Positions 1 through 7,619 of a stretch of DNA of 64,000 nt are shown here, in pieces. Within the stretch, counting starts at the first letter, position 1; every line of letters starts with the position of its first letter. A program made the translations under genes and the position numbers. This DNA is from Lacticaseibacillus kribbianus (GTDB lineage Bacteria > Bacillota > Bacilli > Lactobacillales > Lactobacillaceae): the NCBI RefSeq assembly GCF_020180945.1, contig NZ_JAIPUL010000002.1, positions 310,001 through 374,000 of the forward strand, given 5' to 3'. The notes beneath the pieces were generated by a model, which was given only the letters and a program-made list of their open reading frames with translations, searched no databases and was not told the DNA's origin.

Positions 1-1
1 C

Positions 2-871
2 GGCAACGCCAACGATTCGAAGGATTCTAGCAGCAGCAAGTCCTCCAGCTCCAAGGTCGAGAAGAAGTCCTCGTCCTCCGAGAAGAAGGAAGAAACGACC
101 GAAGCTAAGCAGACCGCCGGTGGCGCCCTGAAGGACGGCACTTACAAGCTGGAAGAACTGGCTTACAGCCACGGCTACAAGGTTGAGATGTCCATGACCG
201 TCACCGACGGCAAGGTCTCCGACACCACCTACGATTACGTCGACAAGGACGGCAAGTCCAAGCAAGACGACAAGGACTACGAGTCCAGCATGAAGGCCAA
301 GAGCGGTACCGGCCCGAAGGAATACATCCCAGAGCTGAACGACTCCTTCAAGAAGAACGGTAGCAACGTCGGCGCCATCGACGTGGTTTCCGGCGCGACG
401 GAATCCAGCCAGAGCTTCAAGAACTACGCCGCTCAGCTGGTTCAGGCTGCCCAGGCCGGCAACACCGACACCATCCAGATCCACAACGGCGACAAGATGA
501 AGGACGGCACCTACACCCTGGAAGAAAAGAACTACTCCCACAACTACCGCGCCACCTTCTCCATCACCGTTGCCGGCGGTAAGATCACCGAAAGCAAGTA
601 CGACAACATCGACAAGGACGGCAAGTCCAAGACCAAGGATGCGGCTTACGAGAAGAGCATGAAGAAGGTCAACGGCGTCGGCCCTGCTGAGTACATGAAG
701 AAGTTGAACGAAGAGCTGGTCAAGGTTCAAAACCCGGCCGAAGTTGACGCCGTTTCCGGTGCCACGAGCTCATCCAACAGCTTCGTGCTGTACGCACAGC
801 AGCTGATCAACGCGGCCCAGGCCGGCAACACGAACAAGATCGAAATCGACAACATCGTTTTCGCTGAATAA
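2..871 (+). CDS. pplA: PplA-like flavinylated EET lipoprotein, 5' end outside the window
   Basis: The frame is open from base 2, so the gene starts upstream; 289 C-terminal residues are visible. A Ser/Lys/Glu-rich linker (about the first 40 residues) is followed by two repeated FMN-binding domains that each begin with a K-DGTY motif. Each domain carries the flavinylation motif D-x-V-SGAT; the acceptor threonine codons are at 398-400 and 764-766. In Listeria PplA is a surface lipoprotein that receives covalent FMN from an ApbE-type transferase and passes electrons to extracellular acceptors. The ApbE gene lies next, at 1165, which supports this role. The lipobox cannot be seen because the N-terminus is missing. 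A hairpin terminator follows. Confidence 0.85.
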   Translation, partial: GNANDSKDSSSSKSSSSKVEKKSSSSEKKEETTEAKQTAGGALKDGTYKLEELAYSHGYKVEMSMTVTDGKVSDTTYDYVDKDGKSKQDDKDYESSMKAKSGTGPKEYIPELNDSFKKNGSNVGAIDVVSGATESSQSFKNYAAQLVQAAQAGNTDTIQIHNGDKMKDGTYTLEEKNYSHNYRATFSITVAGGKITESKYDNIDKDGKSKTKDAAYEKSMKKVNGVGPAEYMKKLNEELVKVQNPAEVDAVSGATSSSNSFVLYAQQLINAAQAGNTNKIEIDNIVFAE

Positions 872-893
872 GTCGTGCCGGTTAGCAGTACAG

Positions 894-923
894 GAGTCGA
901 GACTCGCTCTCGGCTCTTTTTTT
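894..923 (+). terminator. Intrinsic terminator of the pplA-like gene
   Basis: An 8-bp stem (894-901 with 909-916, one G-U pair) is followed by seven T residues. Confidence 0.8.
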
Positions 924-946
924 AATCCGCCCGAGCCGCTATACTG

Positions 947-1143
947 AAAGCATTGCGCGAAGGGGACTCGGCGCGCACCACGGGTGCAAGGGCTGGCGAT
1001 CCCGCTAAGCCCGCGCTTTTCCACCTGCTAAACGGGTTCCAAAGCGCAACGCGGGCGCGTCTAGCTACGCACCAGCGCCGGGGCACAACCCGCCCCAACG
1101 CTTGTGCTAGGCTATTCGATCCGCTAAGCCCGCGCTTTTCCAC
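947..1143 (-). repeat. Divergent family-1 palindromic units in the fmnB leader
   Basis: Two degenerate units lie head to tail with a period of 119 bp: both end in the same 24-bp stretch, starting at 1002 (in the copy ending near 1024) and at 1121. In the complete second unit AAAGCGC (1041-1047) pairs with GCGCTTT (1132-1138), and inner stems enclose a CACAACC-type loop. The layout matches the 125-bp family-1 units elsewhere in the window, in opposite orientation, but the sequence has drifted. The repeat ends about 8 bp before the fmnB ribosome binding site. Confidence 0.6.
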
Positions 1144-1164
1144 CCTCTCAAAGGAGATTTTTAT

Positions 1165-2259
1165 ATGAAGAAATGGCTTTTTGCGGCGGTTGCCGCACTG
1201 GCTTTGGCCGCCCCGCTTGCCGGGTGCAAGCCGGCGGGCGACGCCGACACCGCAAGCTCCAGCAGCAAGGCGGCCACCGCCGAGCTTTTGACCACCCCGT
1301 ACGAGGACACCAAGTTCCTGATGGGGACCGTGGTCACGCTGCGCATCTACGATCAGGGCAAGGAGCGCGTGCTGGACAAGGCCTTCGCCCGCATTGAGGA
1401 GCTGGCCGACGCCATCACCGTCAACCAGAAGGGCTCGCAGGTCGACGCGATCAACGCGGCGGCCGGCGAGAAGGCGGTGAAGGTGGACGCGGACGTGTTC
1501 AACCTGGTCGAATACGCCAAGAACTGGTCGGAAAAATCCGACGGTTCCTTTGACCTCGCCATCGGCCCGATCACGTCGATGTGGCACATCGGCTTCAACG
1601 ACGCGCGCAAGCCGGCGCAGTCCGAGATCGACGCCGCGCTGCCGCTCGTGCACTACCAGGACGTCGAGCTCAACGCCGCCAAGCGGACCGTTTTTTTGAA
1701 GAAAAAGGGGATGCAGATCGACCTCGGCGGCATCGCCAAGGGCTACATCACGGATCTGGCGACGCAGACCATGAAGGACAACGGCGTCACCACCGCGATC
1801 CTCGACCTCGGCGGCAACATCTACGTGCTGGGGCACAGCCCCAAGGCACCGGGCAAGGACTGGACGATCGGCATTCAGGACCCGAAGAAGACCCGCGGCA
1901 CGTCGATCGGCACGATGCCGGCCAGCAACAAGACCATCGTCACCAGCGGCATCTACGAGCGCTACCTGAAGGTCGACGGCAAGCTCTACATGCACCTGAT
2001 GAACCCGAAGACCGGCTACCCGTTCGACAACAACCTGATGGGCGTTTCGATCATCACGAAAAAAAGCGTGAACGGCGACGCGCTGTCCACCGCCACCTTC
2101 GACAAGGGGCTGAAGGATGGCCTGGCGTTCATCGAAAAGCAAAAGGACGCCGAGGCGATCTTCATCACCAAGGACAAGAAGGTCTACATCTCAAGCGGCC
2201 TGAAGGGCAAGTTCAAGCTCCTGAAGGACTCGGGCTACACGATGGCGACGCTGAAGTAG
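1165..2259 (+). CDS. fmnB: FAD:protein FMN transferase (ApbE family) lipoprotein
   Basis: 364 residues. ApbE proteins take FMN from FAD and attach it to threonines in SGAT-type motifs; the likely substrate is the adjacent PplA-like protein. A lipoprotein signal peptide is visible: MKKW, hydrophobic core, lipobox LAGC with Cys21. Family motifs follow in order: MGTVVTLRIYD near residue 53, DLGGIAKGYITD near 185, DLGGN near 212, and a C-terminal region with SGIYERY and HLMNPKTGYP. Start chosen at the ATG after AAAGGAG. It works outside the membrane. The gene has its own leader containing repeat units, so it may be transcribed apart from pplA. Symbol follows the Listeria EET locus. Confidence 0.92.
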   Translation: MKKWLFAAVAALALAAPLAGCKPAGDADTASSSSKAATAELLTTPYEDTKFLMGTVVTLRIYDQGKERVLDKAFARIEELADAITVNQKGSQVDAINAAAGEKAVKVDADVFNLVEYAKNWSEKSDGSFDLAIGPITSMWHIGFNDARKPAQSEIDAALPLVHYQDVELNAAKRTVFLKKKGMQIDLGGIAKGYITDLATQTMKDNGVTTAILDLGGNIYVLGHSPKAPGKDWTIGIQDPKKTRGTSIGTMPASNKTIVTSGIYERYLKVDGKLYMHLMNPKTGYPFDNNLMGVSIITKKSVNGDALSTATFDKGLKDGLAFIEKQKDAEAIFITKDKKVYISSGLKGKFKLLKDSGYTMATLK

Positions 2260-2367
2260 GCGCTGGCCGCGGGGGCGTCCGGGACACGCGTCTCGGCGAC
2301 ACCCAGACCGCTGCCGGGTCGCGGGCCGCATATGGGCGCATTAGTATAGAAGAAAGACGGGGGAAGG

Positions 2368-3315
2368 ATGTCACTTTCGGTATTCTTGGAATTAGTGGAG
2401 CTGCGCACCAAGCTCGCCTCGGTGCTGCCGTTTCTCGTGGGGACGCTGTTTGCGTACGCCTACTTCGGCGAATTCAGCCCGGTGAACACCGCGCTGTTTT
2501 TCGCCGCGATGCTGCTGTTTGACATGACCACCACGGCGATCGACAACCTGGTGCACTACAAAAAGGCCAAGGACGCGCAGTACGCCGCGACGGTCAACGT
2601 GATCGGGCGCGCCAAGCTGGACCCGCGGCGGGTGCTGCACCTGATTCTGGGGATGCTCGGCGCCGCCGTGGTGCTGGGGCTGATCTTGGCGTGGCGGACG
2701 GACTGGCTGCTGCTGTTGATCGGGGCGGCGTGCTTTGCCGTCGGGATTTTCTACACCTTCGGGCCGCTGCCGCTCGCGCAGCTGCCGTTGGGCGAGGTGT
2801 TCTCCGGCGTGACGATGGGGCTGGGCATTCCGTTCATCGCCGTCTTCGTCAACGTGGACTCGGCGCGCCTGCTGCACCTTGCGCTGGCCTGGCCGAACCT
2901 GACGCTTGAGGGCGACTACATCGCGCTGATCGCGCTGGCGTTGATCTGCGTGACGCCGATGGCCACCATCGCCAACATCATGCTGGCCAACAACCTGGCG
3001 GACCTCCGGGAGGACCGCGCCAACCACCGCACGACGCTGCCGATGTACCTCGGGGAGGACCGGGCCAAGGCGCTGTGGCGCGGGCTGACCTACGCCGGCT
3101 ACTTCGCGCTGGTGGCCGCGGTGCTGTTCGGCGCCGTGTCCTGGCCGGCGCTGGTCGCGGTGCTGACGGTGCCGATTGCCGCGAAAAACGCCAAGCGCTT
3201 CGCCGCCAAGCCGGACAAGCGCAAGACCTTCCCGCTGGCGATCGCCAACCTGGTGATCGAAAACGGCGGCCTGGCGATCGGCCTGGCGCTGAGCCTGCTC
3301 GTGAAGGTGGGGTGA
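2368..3315 (+). CDS. UbiA-family prenyltransferase, MenA/DmkA-like (copy 1)
   Basis: 315 residues, mostly hydrophobic, about eight membrane segments. UbiA enzymes join a polyprenyl chain to an aromatic acceptor; the MenA branch uses 1,4-dihydroxy-2-naphthoate to make demethylmenaquinone. Two acidic motifs are visible: DMTTTAIDN-x7-D near residues 52-68 and NNLADLREDRANHRTTLP near 210, the latter typical of MenA. In EET loci (dmkA) this enzyme supplies the quinone for electron transfer to PplA, which fits the neighbours. The stop is 4 bp from the next gene, a paralogue. Acceptor and chain length cannot be read from the sequence. Confidence 0.85.
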   Translation: MSLSVFLELVELRTKLASVLPFLVGTLFAYAYFGEFSPVNTALFFAAMLLFDMTTTAIDNLVHYKKAKDAQYAATVNVIGRAKLDPRRVLHLILGMLGAAVVLGLILAWRTDWLLLLIGAACFAVGIFYTFGPLPLAQLPLGEVFSGVTMGLGIPFIAVFVNVDSARLLHLALAWPNLTLEGDYIALIALALICVTPMATIANIMLANNLADLREDRANHRTTLPMYLGEDRAKALWRGLTYAGYFALVAAVLFGAVSWPALVAVLTVPIAAKNAKRFAAKPDKRKTFPLAIANLVIENGGLAIGLALSLLVKVG

Positions 3316-3319
3316 CGGG

Positions 3320-4297
3320 GTGACAACCACATACCGCAAGCTGACCTGGCCGCTTTTTCTCGAGCTGATCCGGCTGCCGGCCAAGGCCGCAAGCCTGCTG
3401 CCGTTCCTGTTCGGCGTCAGCTACGCGTGGCTGGCGTACGGGCAGCTGGACTGGCTCAACACGGCCGTGTACTTCGTCGGCCAGATGAGCATCGCGCTGT
3501 TCGTCACCGGCTTCAACAACGTGCAGGACTTCTATAAGGCCCAAGACGACCACTACCGCGCGACCCAGAACATCCTGGGCCGCGAGCACCTGAACCCGCG
3601 GCGCATCATGGCGCTGATGCTGACGTTTCTGGCAATCGCCTGCCTGGCCGGGGTCGTGCTGGTGTGGCGGACCGACCTGGCGCTATTGCTGATTGGTGGT
3701 GCCGGCATCTTCGTGGCGGTGTTTTACACCTTCGGGCCGGTGCCGCTGTCGCGCCTGCCCAGCGGCGAGGTGCTGGCGGGGCTGTGCGAGGGCTTCGGCA
3801 CTATCCTGATCGCCGTGTTCGTCAACGTGACGCCGCGGCCGGTCACGCTGGTGATGACTTCGCGGACGTTTGCGCTTGCGCTCGATGCCGCGCAGCTGCT
3901 GCGGCTTTTGCTGGTTGCCCTGCCGATCGTGCTGCTGGACGCGGCGACGATGTTCGCCGACAACATCTGCGACCTCGACCAGGACATCCGCAACCAGCGC
4001 TTCACGCTGCCGTACTACCTCGGGCGCGCCCGGGCGCTTGCCGTGTACCCGTGGCTGCCGGCCGCGGCCTTTGCCGCCATCGGCGTCGGCGTGGCCGCGC
4101 GCGTTTTGCCCTGGCCGACCATCCTGGTCTGGGCGCTGTGGCCGCTGGCGCACCGCAACACGCACCGCTTCCTGACGCACCCGAGCAAGCAGGCCACCTT
4201 CATCACCGCGATTCACACGATGCTGACGACGTTCGGCGCCGAGGTCCTGGTCCTGATTGTGCTGGGTGTACTTGCGCGCTGGGTCAAAGTTTGGTAG
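3320..4297 (+). CDS. UbiA-family prenyltransferase, MenA/DmkA-like (copy 2)
   Basis: 325 residues with a GTG start 4 bp after the previous stop, so the two genes are probably translationally coupled. It is a paralogue of the gene before it: same length, same start motif (PLFLELIRLPAK versus VFLELVELRTK), same first acidic site (NNVQDFYKAQDD) and same second site (DNICDLDQDIRNQRFTLP). The N-D-x2-D spacing in this copy is closer to the UbiA norm than in copy 1. Two tandem copies suggest divided roles (two acceptors, or a heteromer); this is inference. No prenyl diphosphate synthase is visible nearby, though EET loci usually carry one. Confidence 0.82.
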   Translation: MTTTYRKLTWPLFLELIRLPAKAASLLPFLFGVSYAWLAYGQLDWLNTAVYFVGQMSIALFVTGFNNVQDFYKAQDDHYRATQNILGREHLNPRRIMALMLTFLAIACLAGVVLVWRTDLALLLIGGAGIFVAVFYTFGPVPLSRLPSGEVLAGLCEGFGTILIAVFVNVTPRPVTLVMTSRTFALALDAAQLLRLLLVALPIVLLDAATMFADNICDLDQDIRNQRFTLPYYLGRARALAVYPWLPAAAFAAIGVGVAARVLPWPTILVWALWPLAHRNTHRFLTHPSKQATFITAIHTMLTTFGAEVLVLIVLGVLARWVKVW

Positions 4298-4324
4298 GCT
4301 AAGATGATTGACTGGAGGCGCGAG

Positions 4325-4474
4325 ATGTCTGTTAAAAAAGTGGCGCTTGCCTGCTCCGTGTGCGGCCGCCGGAACTACTTCGTTCCCGAAAACCCGCGCC
4401 GGACTGAGCGCTTGACGCTGAATAAATTTTGTAAGTACTGCAAGCGGGTCACCGAGCACCGCGAGACCAAGTGA
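4325..4474 (+). CDS. rpmG: 50S ribosomal protein L33
   Basis: 49 residues. L33 is a small protein of the large subunit near the E site. Two Cys pairs, CSVC and CKYC, form an intact zinc ribbon, so this is the zinc-binding (C+) form. The start is an ATG preceded by GGAGGCG. It stands directly before secE and nusG, the usual arrangement in Firmicutes. Confidence 0.95.
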   Translation: MSVKKVALACSVCGRRNYFVPENPRRTERLTLNKFCKYCKRVTEHRETK

Positions 4475-4488
4475 GGAGGGAGTAAGCT

Positions 4489-4659
4489 ATGAAGTTCATC
4501 AAGAGTGTGTTCCACGAAATGACGCTGGTCACCTGGCCGAACGCCAAGGAGACTCGCCGCGACACGACCACGGTGATCATCACCTCCTTGCTGTTCGCGG
4601 TGTACTTCGCCCTGGCAGACTGGATTATCCTGCTGCTTTTGAACGCCTTCATTTTCTAG
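4489..4659 (+). CDS. secE: Preprotein translocase subunit SecE
   Basis: 56 residues, the normal length of single-span Gram-positive SecE. The amphipathic part holds the conserved E-x-x-x-V-T-WP motif (HEMTLVTWPNAKE); one membrane segment follows at about residues 28-53. SecE clamps SecY in the translocon. The ribosome binding site GAGGAGGGAG overlaps the rpmG stop region, so rpmG and secE are probably co-transcribed. Confidence 0.95.
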   Translation: MKFIKSVFHEMTLVTWPNAKETRRDTTTVIITSLLFAVYFALADWIILLLLNAFIF

Positions 4660-4688
4660 TTGGTATTCGGCGGCGATACTGCTATACT
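4660..4688 (+). promoter_or_regulatory. Sigma-A promoter for nusG
   Basis: TTGGTA, a 17-bp spacer and TATACT; the -35 box begins one base after the secE stop codon. Confidence 0.65.
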
Positions 4689-4706
4689 GGAACCAGACAA
4701 ACAACC

Positions 4707-4733
4707 GCGTCCCGTTTTCGGGGCGGGTTTTTT
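4707..4733 (+). terminator. Hairpin with T-run in the nusG leader
   Basis: Stem GCGTCCCG / CGGGGCG around a TTTT loop, then six T residues, about 24 bp before nusG. It begins only about 12 nt after the likely start of the nusG transcript, so it could end secE read-through, attenuate nusG, or both. Confidence 0.65.
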
Positions 4734-4756
4734 ATTTACTCAAAAAAAGGAGAATT

Positions 4757-5305
4757 ATGATGGTCGAATCAGCAGAAAAGCTCTGGTACGTGCTGCACAC
4801 TTACTCGGGCTACGAAAACAAGGTCAAGGCGAACCTCGAGTCCCGTGCCACCTCGATGGGCATGGACGATTACATCTTCCGGGTGATCGTGCCCGAGGAA
4901 GAGGAGCAAGAGGTCAAGAACGGCAAGGCGAAGACCAAGATGGAGAAGACCTTCCCGGGCTACGTCTTAGTCGAGATGGTCATGACCGATGAGTCCTGGT
5001 TCGTCGTGCGGAACACCCCTGGGGTCACCGGCTTCGTCGGTTCCCACGGTGCCGGCTCCAAGCCTTCCCCGCTGCTGCCCGAAGAAGTCGCGACCATCCT
5101 CCACAGCCTGGGCATGAGCACGCGCCAGACCAACCTGGACTTCGAAGTTGGCGAGCCGGTCACCATCGTCGACGGCGCCTTCGCCGGCACCGACGGCAAG
5201 GTCACCGCGGTCGACAAGGAGAAGAGCAAGCTGAAGGTCGCCATGGTGATGTTCGAACGCGAAGTCGAGGCCGAGCTGGACTTCGACCAGGTGGACAAGC
5301 ACTAA
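4757..5305 (+). CDS. nusG: Transcription termination/antitermination factor NusG
   Basis: 182 residues. The NusG N-terminal domain (about 10-115) starts with WYVLHTYSGYENKVK and includes the FPGYVLVEM strand; the KOW domain (about 128-165) contains GAFAGTDGKV. NusG binds RNA polymerase and controls pausing and transcription-translation coupling. Two adjacent ATG codons are possible starts after AAAAGGAG; the first is used. The stop is followed after 2 bp by a family-1 repeat array rather than by rplK, which lies 800 bp away. Confidence 0.96.
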   Translation: MMVESAEKLWYVLHTYSGYENKVKANLESRATSMGMDDYIFRVIVPEEEEQEVKNGKAKTKMEKTFPGYVLVEMVMTDESWFVVRNTPGVTGFVGSHGAGSKPSPLLPEEVATILHSLGMSTRQTNLDFEVGEPVTIVDGAFAGTDGKVTAVDKEKSKLKVAMVMFEREVEAELDFDQVDKH

Positions 5306-5307
5306 GA

Positions 5308-5558
5308 CCAGGGCGGAGAAGCGCGGTCTTAGCGGAACGGGTAGCCTAGCCAAGGGGCTTGGGCCGCACTTTGGCCCGAGCCCCTTGGCGTAGCTAGCCG
5401 CTTCCGCGTTGCGCTTCGGAGCCCGACGATGACCAGAGCGGAAGGCCGCGCACTTAGCGGGATGGGGTAGCTTAGCCGTGGCGCTTGGGACGCGCATTTG
5501 GTCCCAAGCGCCACGGCGTAGCAAGCCACTCCCGCGTTGCGGCCTGGAGCTCGACGAA
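5308..5558 (+). repeat. Family-1 palindromic repeat array, two units
   Basis: Two head-to-tail units, 5308-5432 and 5433-5558, each starting CCAGRGCGGA and ending GACGA. Unit 1: AGAAGCGC pairs with GCGCTTC, GCGGAA with TTCCGC, and the apical stem GGGCC-GCACTTT-GGCCC is continued by GGGGCTT / GAGCCCC. Unit 2 keeps all three stems with different bases (AAGGCCGC/GCGGCCT, GCGGGA/TCCCGC, GGGAC/GTCCC). The sense is the same as nusG. Confidence 0.85.
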
Positions 5559-5774
5559 CCAGGGCGGAGAAGCGCGGGCTCCGGCCCGGCCGGCGTGGCA
5601 CTTCCGGCTTCGGGCCGGGGCAATGGTCCGCGTGGGGCTCTCTTGAGCCCAAAGTGCGGTCTCAAGACCCGCCCTTGCTGTAAGCAGGCAAAGACCGCCT
5701 GCTAACAGCAATTTCACGCTGGCTCGCCCCGGCCCTACGCCTCCAGTGCCACGCCGGCCGCGCCTCCGCCCTAC
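5559..5774. repeat. Family-2 structured repeat element
   Basis: About 215 bp bounded by inverted CCAGGGCGGAG and CTCCGCCCTAC. Inside are further stems: GGCCGGCGTGGCACT with its complement near the other end, TTGCTGTTAGCAGGC with its complement, and a CTTGAG/CTCAAG hairpin holding the ACCGCACTTTGGG loop (read on the minus strand). A second copy is at 46298-46500, inverted relative to this one; in it the stems carry different but still complementary bases. No coding potential seen. Confidence 0.75.
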
Positions 5775-5990
5775 TGAGGTGGAGCTGGCGGCGAAACGGC
5801 GTTCCCGCTGACGGCGTACTCGGTTATGCCCGCATCCTGCTGGCGGCGCAGTGGCCGTGGCAAGGTAGACTTGAGCAGGCTGTCCAACGTCGGATGCGCT
5901 GCGTTTATCTCCGCATGGCTTTGCCAGACTGCAGCGCGGCAGTTCGAGCTTGGTCACATCTGTGCCGGGCGATTGGCTTGCCGCCTGTGC
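5775..5990. other. Non-coding stretch between repeat element and rplK promoter
   Basis: About 215 bp with no gene-like frame and no ribosome binding site before any ATG. I see no further copy of the repeats and no recognisable site in it. Confidence 0.5.
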
Positions 5991-6019
5991 TTGCTTTTAC
6001 CCGTCATTCATGGTAATTT
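5991..6019 (+). promoter_or_regulatory. Sigma-A promoter for rplK-rplA
   Basis: TTGCTT, 17-bp spacer, TAATTT; the transcript would start near 6026, about 80 nt before rplK. Confidence 0.55.
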
Positions 6020-6035
6020 ATTCAGGTATGTTTAG

Positions 6036-6100
6036 GCATACGCGTGGGAGGCCAAAATTGTCTTGGCCATCATCACCACATCACGGACTTAAGGAGGTTA
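6036..6100 (+). promoter_or_regulatory. rplK leader, probable L1-binding site
   Basis: GTGGGAGGCC and a GGCC-containing return strand are followed by ACCACATCACGGACTT and the Shine-Dalgarno AAGGAGG. This resembles the helix upstream of L11-L1 operons in Firmicutes that mimics the L1 site on 23S rRNA and gives feedback control by L1. Assignment is by similarity to that pattern only. Confidence 0.45.
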
Positions 6101-6106
6101 TGTTTC

Positions 6107-6535
6107 GTGGCTAAAAAAGTAGCAAACATCGTTAAACTCCAGATCCCTGCGGGGAAGGCAACTCCAGCTCCTCCGGTAGGTCCTGCTTTAGGGCAGGCCG
6201 GGATCAACATCATGGGCTTCACCAAGGACTTCAATGCACGGACTGCAGACCAGGCCGGCATGATCATCCCTGTTGTGATCACCGTGTACGAAGATCGTTC
6301 CTTCGACTTCGTTACCAAGACCCCACCGGCTGCTGTCCTTCTGAAGAAGGCCGCTGGTGTTGAACACGGCTCAGGCGAACCGAACACGAAGAAGGTTGCA
6401 ACGGTAACGTTGGACCAAGTTCGTCAGATCGCTGAGACGAAGATGCAAGACCTTAACGCTGCAGACGTTGAAGCTGCTATGCGCATGGTTGAAGGGACCG
6501 CTCGTTCGATGGGCTTCACCGTCGAGGGCTTATAA
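6107..6535 (+). CDS. rplK: 50S ribosomal protein L11
   Basis: 142 residues, normal length. Begins with [28 protein letters not shown], split here as the N-terminal domain with the PPVGPALGQ loop, followed by the rRNA-binding C-terminal domain ending MGFTVEGL. L11 binds the GTPase centre of 23S rRNA. The start is a GTG at 6107, nine bases after AAGGAGG; an open frame further upstream has no ribosome binding site. First gene of the L11-L1 operon. Confidence 0.95.
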   Translation: MAKKVANIVKLQIPAGKATPAPPVGPALGQAGINIMGFTKDFNARTADQAGMIIPVVITVYEDRSFDFVTKTPPAAVLLKKAAGVEHGSGEPNTKKVATVTLDQVRQIAETKMQDLNAADVEAAMRMVEGTARSMGFTVEGL

Positions 6536-6618
6536 TCCGGATCATCAGCGAAAGCTGAATGAATCAAGTGGAAGGGCTTCGGCCCGCTGACCACATTTGC
6601 AAGGAGGAAAATTCCAGA

Positions 6619-7308
6619 ATGGCTAAGAAAGCAAAGAAGTATATCGAAGCAGCAAAGCAAGTTGATGCCACCAAGACCTACACGCCCGCTGAAGCGGTAG
6701 CACTGGTTAAGAAGATCGACTTCGCGAAGTTCGACGCAACCGTCGAAGTTGCTTACAACCTGAACATCGACGTTAAGCAGGCTGACCAGCAGATCCGTGG
6801 CGCCGTTGTGCTGCCTAACGGGACTGGTAAGACCAGCCGCGTGATCGTTTTCGCTGAAGGCCCTCAGGCCAAGGCCGCTGAAGAAGCCGGCGCCGACGTT
6901 GTCGGCGGCGACGACCTGGTTCAAAAGATCCAGGACGGCTGGCTCGACTTCGACGTTGCGGTCGCAACGCCACCGATGATGGCCAAGGTCGGCCGTCTCG
7001 GCCGTGTCCTCGGTCCTAAGGGCTTGATGCCTAACCCGAAGACCGGCACCGTGACGATGGACGTCGCTAAGGCGATCAACGACATCAAGGCTGGTCAAGT
7101 GGCTTACCGTGCCGACAAGGCGGGTATCGTTCACGCACCAATCGGCAAGGTGTCCTTCGACGACGAAAAGCTGGTTGAGAACTTCAAGACCCTGAACGAC
7201 GTGATCCTGAAGGCTCGCCCGGCTTCCGCCAAGGGCCAGTACATCAAGAGCTTGACCGTTACGACCACCTTTGGTCCTGGCGTCAAGACCGATGCCCTGA
7301 GCTTCTAA
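6619..7308 (+). CDS. rplA: 50S ribosomal protein L1
   Basis: 229 residues, the usual length. L1 forms the L1 stalk and, in many bacteria, represses its own operon. Begins [11 protein letters not shown] after AAGGAGG; contains the family motif PNPKTGTVT near residue 140 and ends in VKTDALSF. It lies 83 bp after rplK. A strong terminator follows, then a family-1 repeat. Confidence 0.96.
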   Translation: MAKKAKKYIEAAKQVDATKTYTPAEAVALVKKIDFAKFDATVEVAYNLNIDVKQADQQIRGAVVLPNGTGKTSRVIVFAEGPQAKAAEEAGADVVGGDDLVQKIQDGWLDFDVAVATPPMMAKVGRLGRVLGPKGLMPNPKTGTVTMDVAKAINDIKAGQVAYRADKAGIVHAPIGKVSFDDEKLVENFKTLNDVILKARPASAKGQYIKSLTVTTTFGPGVKTDALSF

Positions 7309-7319
7309 TAGAACCAATT

Positions 7320-7348
7320 GCAGTCTCCCGCGGGAGGCTGCTTTTTTT
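7320..7348 (+). terminator. Terminator of rplK-rplA
   Basis: Stem GCAGTCTCCC / GGGAGGCTGC with a tight GC turn, then seven T residues. Confidence 0.9.
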
Positions 7349-7351
7349 GTA

Positions 7352-7540
7352 CCAGGGCGAAGCAAGGCGCACTTAGCCGGTCGGCTAGCGTAAGACCGGC
7401 GCTTTGGCCGTACTTTGGCCAGAGCGCGGGGCTTAGCTAGACGAACCGGCGTTGCCTTGCGTAGCTCGACGATGACCAGGGCGAGGAAGCGCGAACTCAG
7501 CCAACCGCCCAGCGGGGGACAGAGGCTTGAGGTCACCACA
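7352..7540 (+). repeat. Family-1 repeat, one full and one partial unit
   Basis: Unit 7352-7475 is complete: GCAAGGC/GCCTTGC outer stem, GCCGGTC/GAACCGGC second stem, apical stem with loop GTACTTT. It starts 3 bp after the terminator T-run, in the sense of rplA. A second unit starts at 7476 but loses similarity after about 60 bp. Confidence 0.8.
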
Positions 7541-7555
7541 GACTCGTACCAACGC

Positions 7556-7614
7556 AAAAGGCAGCCCACGGCCACCATCGCATCAGTACGATGGTGGCCG
7601 TGGGCTGCCTTTTT
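7556..7614. terminator. Bidirectional terminator
   Basis: A 20-bp stem, GGCAGCCCACGGCCACCATC with its complement, flanked by AAAA on one side and TTTTT on the other. Ends the acetyltransferase gene on the minus strand and any read-through from rplA. Confidence 0.9.
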
Positions 7615-7619
7615 GGTCA

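Noticed and set aside
5478-6035. Short open frames in the nusG-rplK interval
   Set aside because: They lie in structured repeats, have no ribosome binding sites and no recognisable product.
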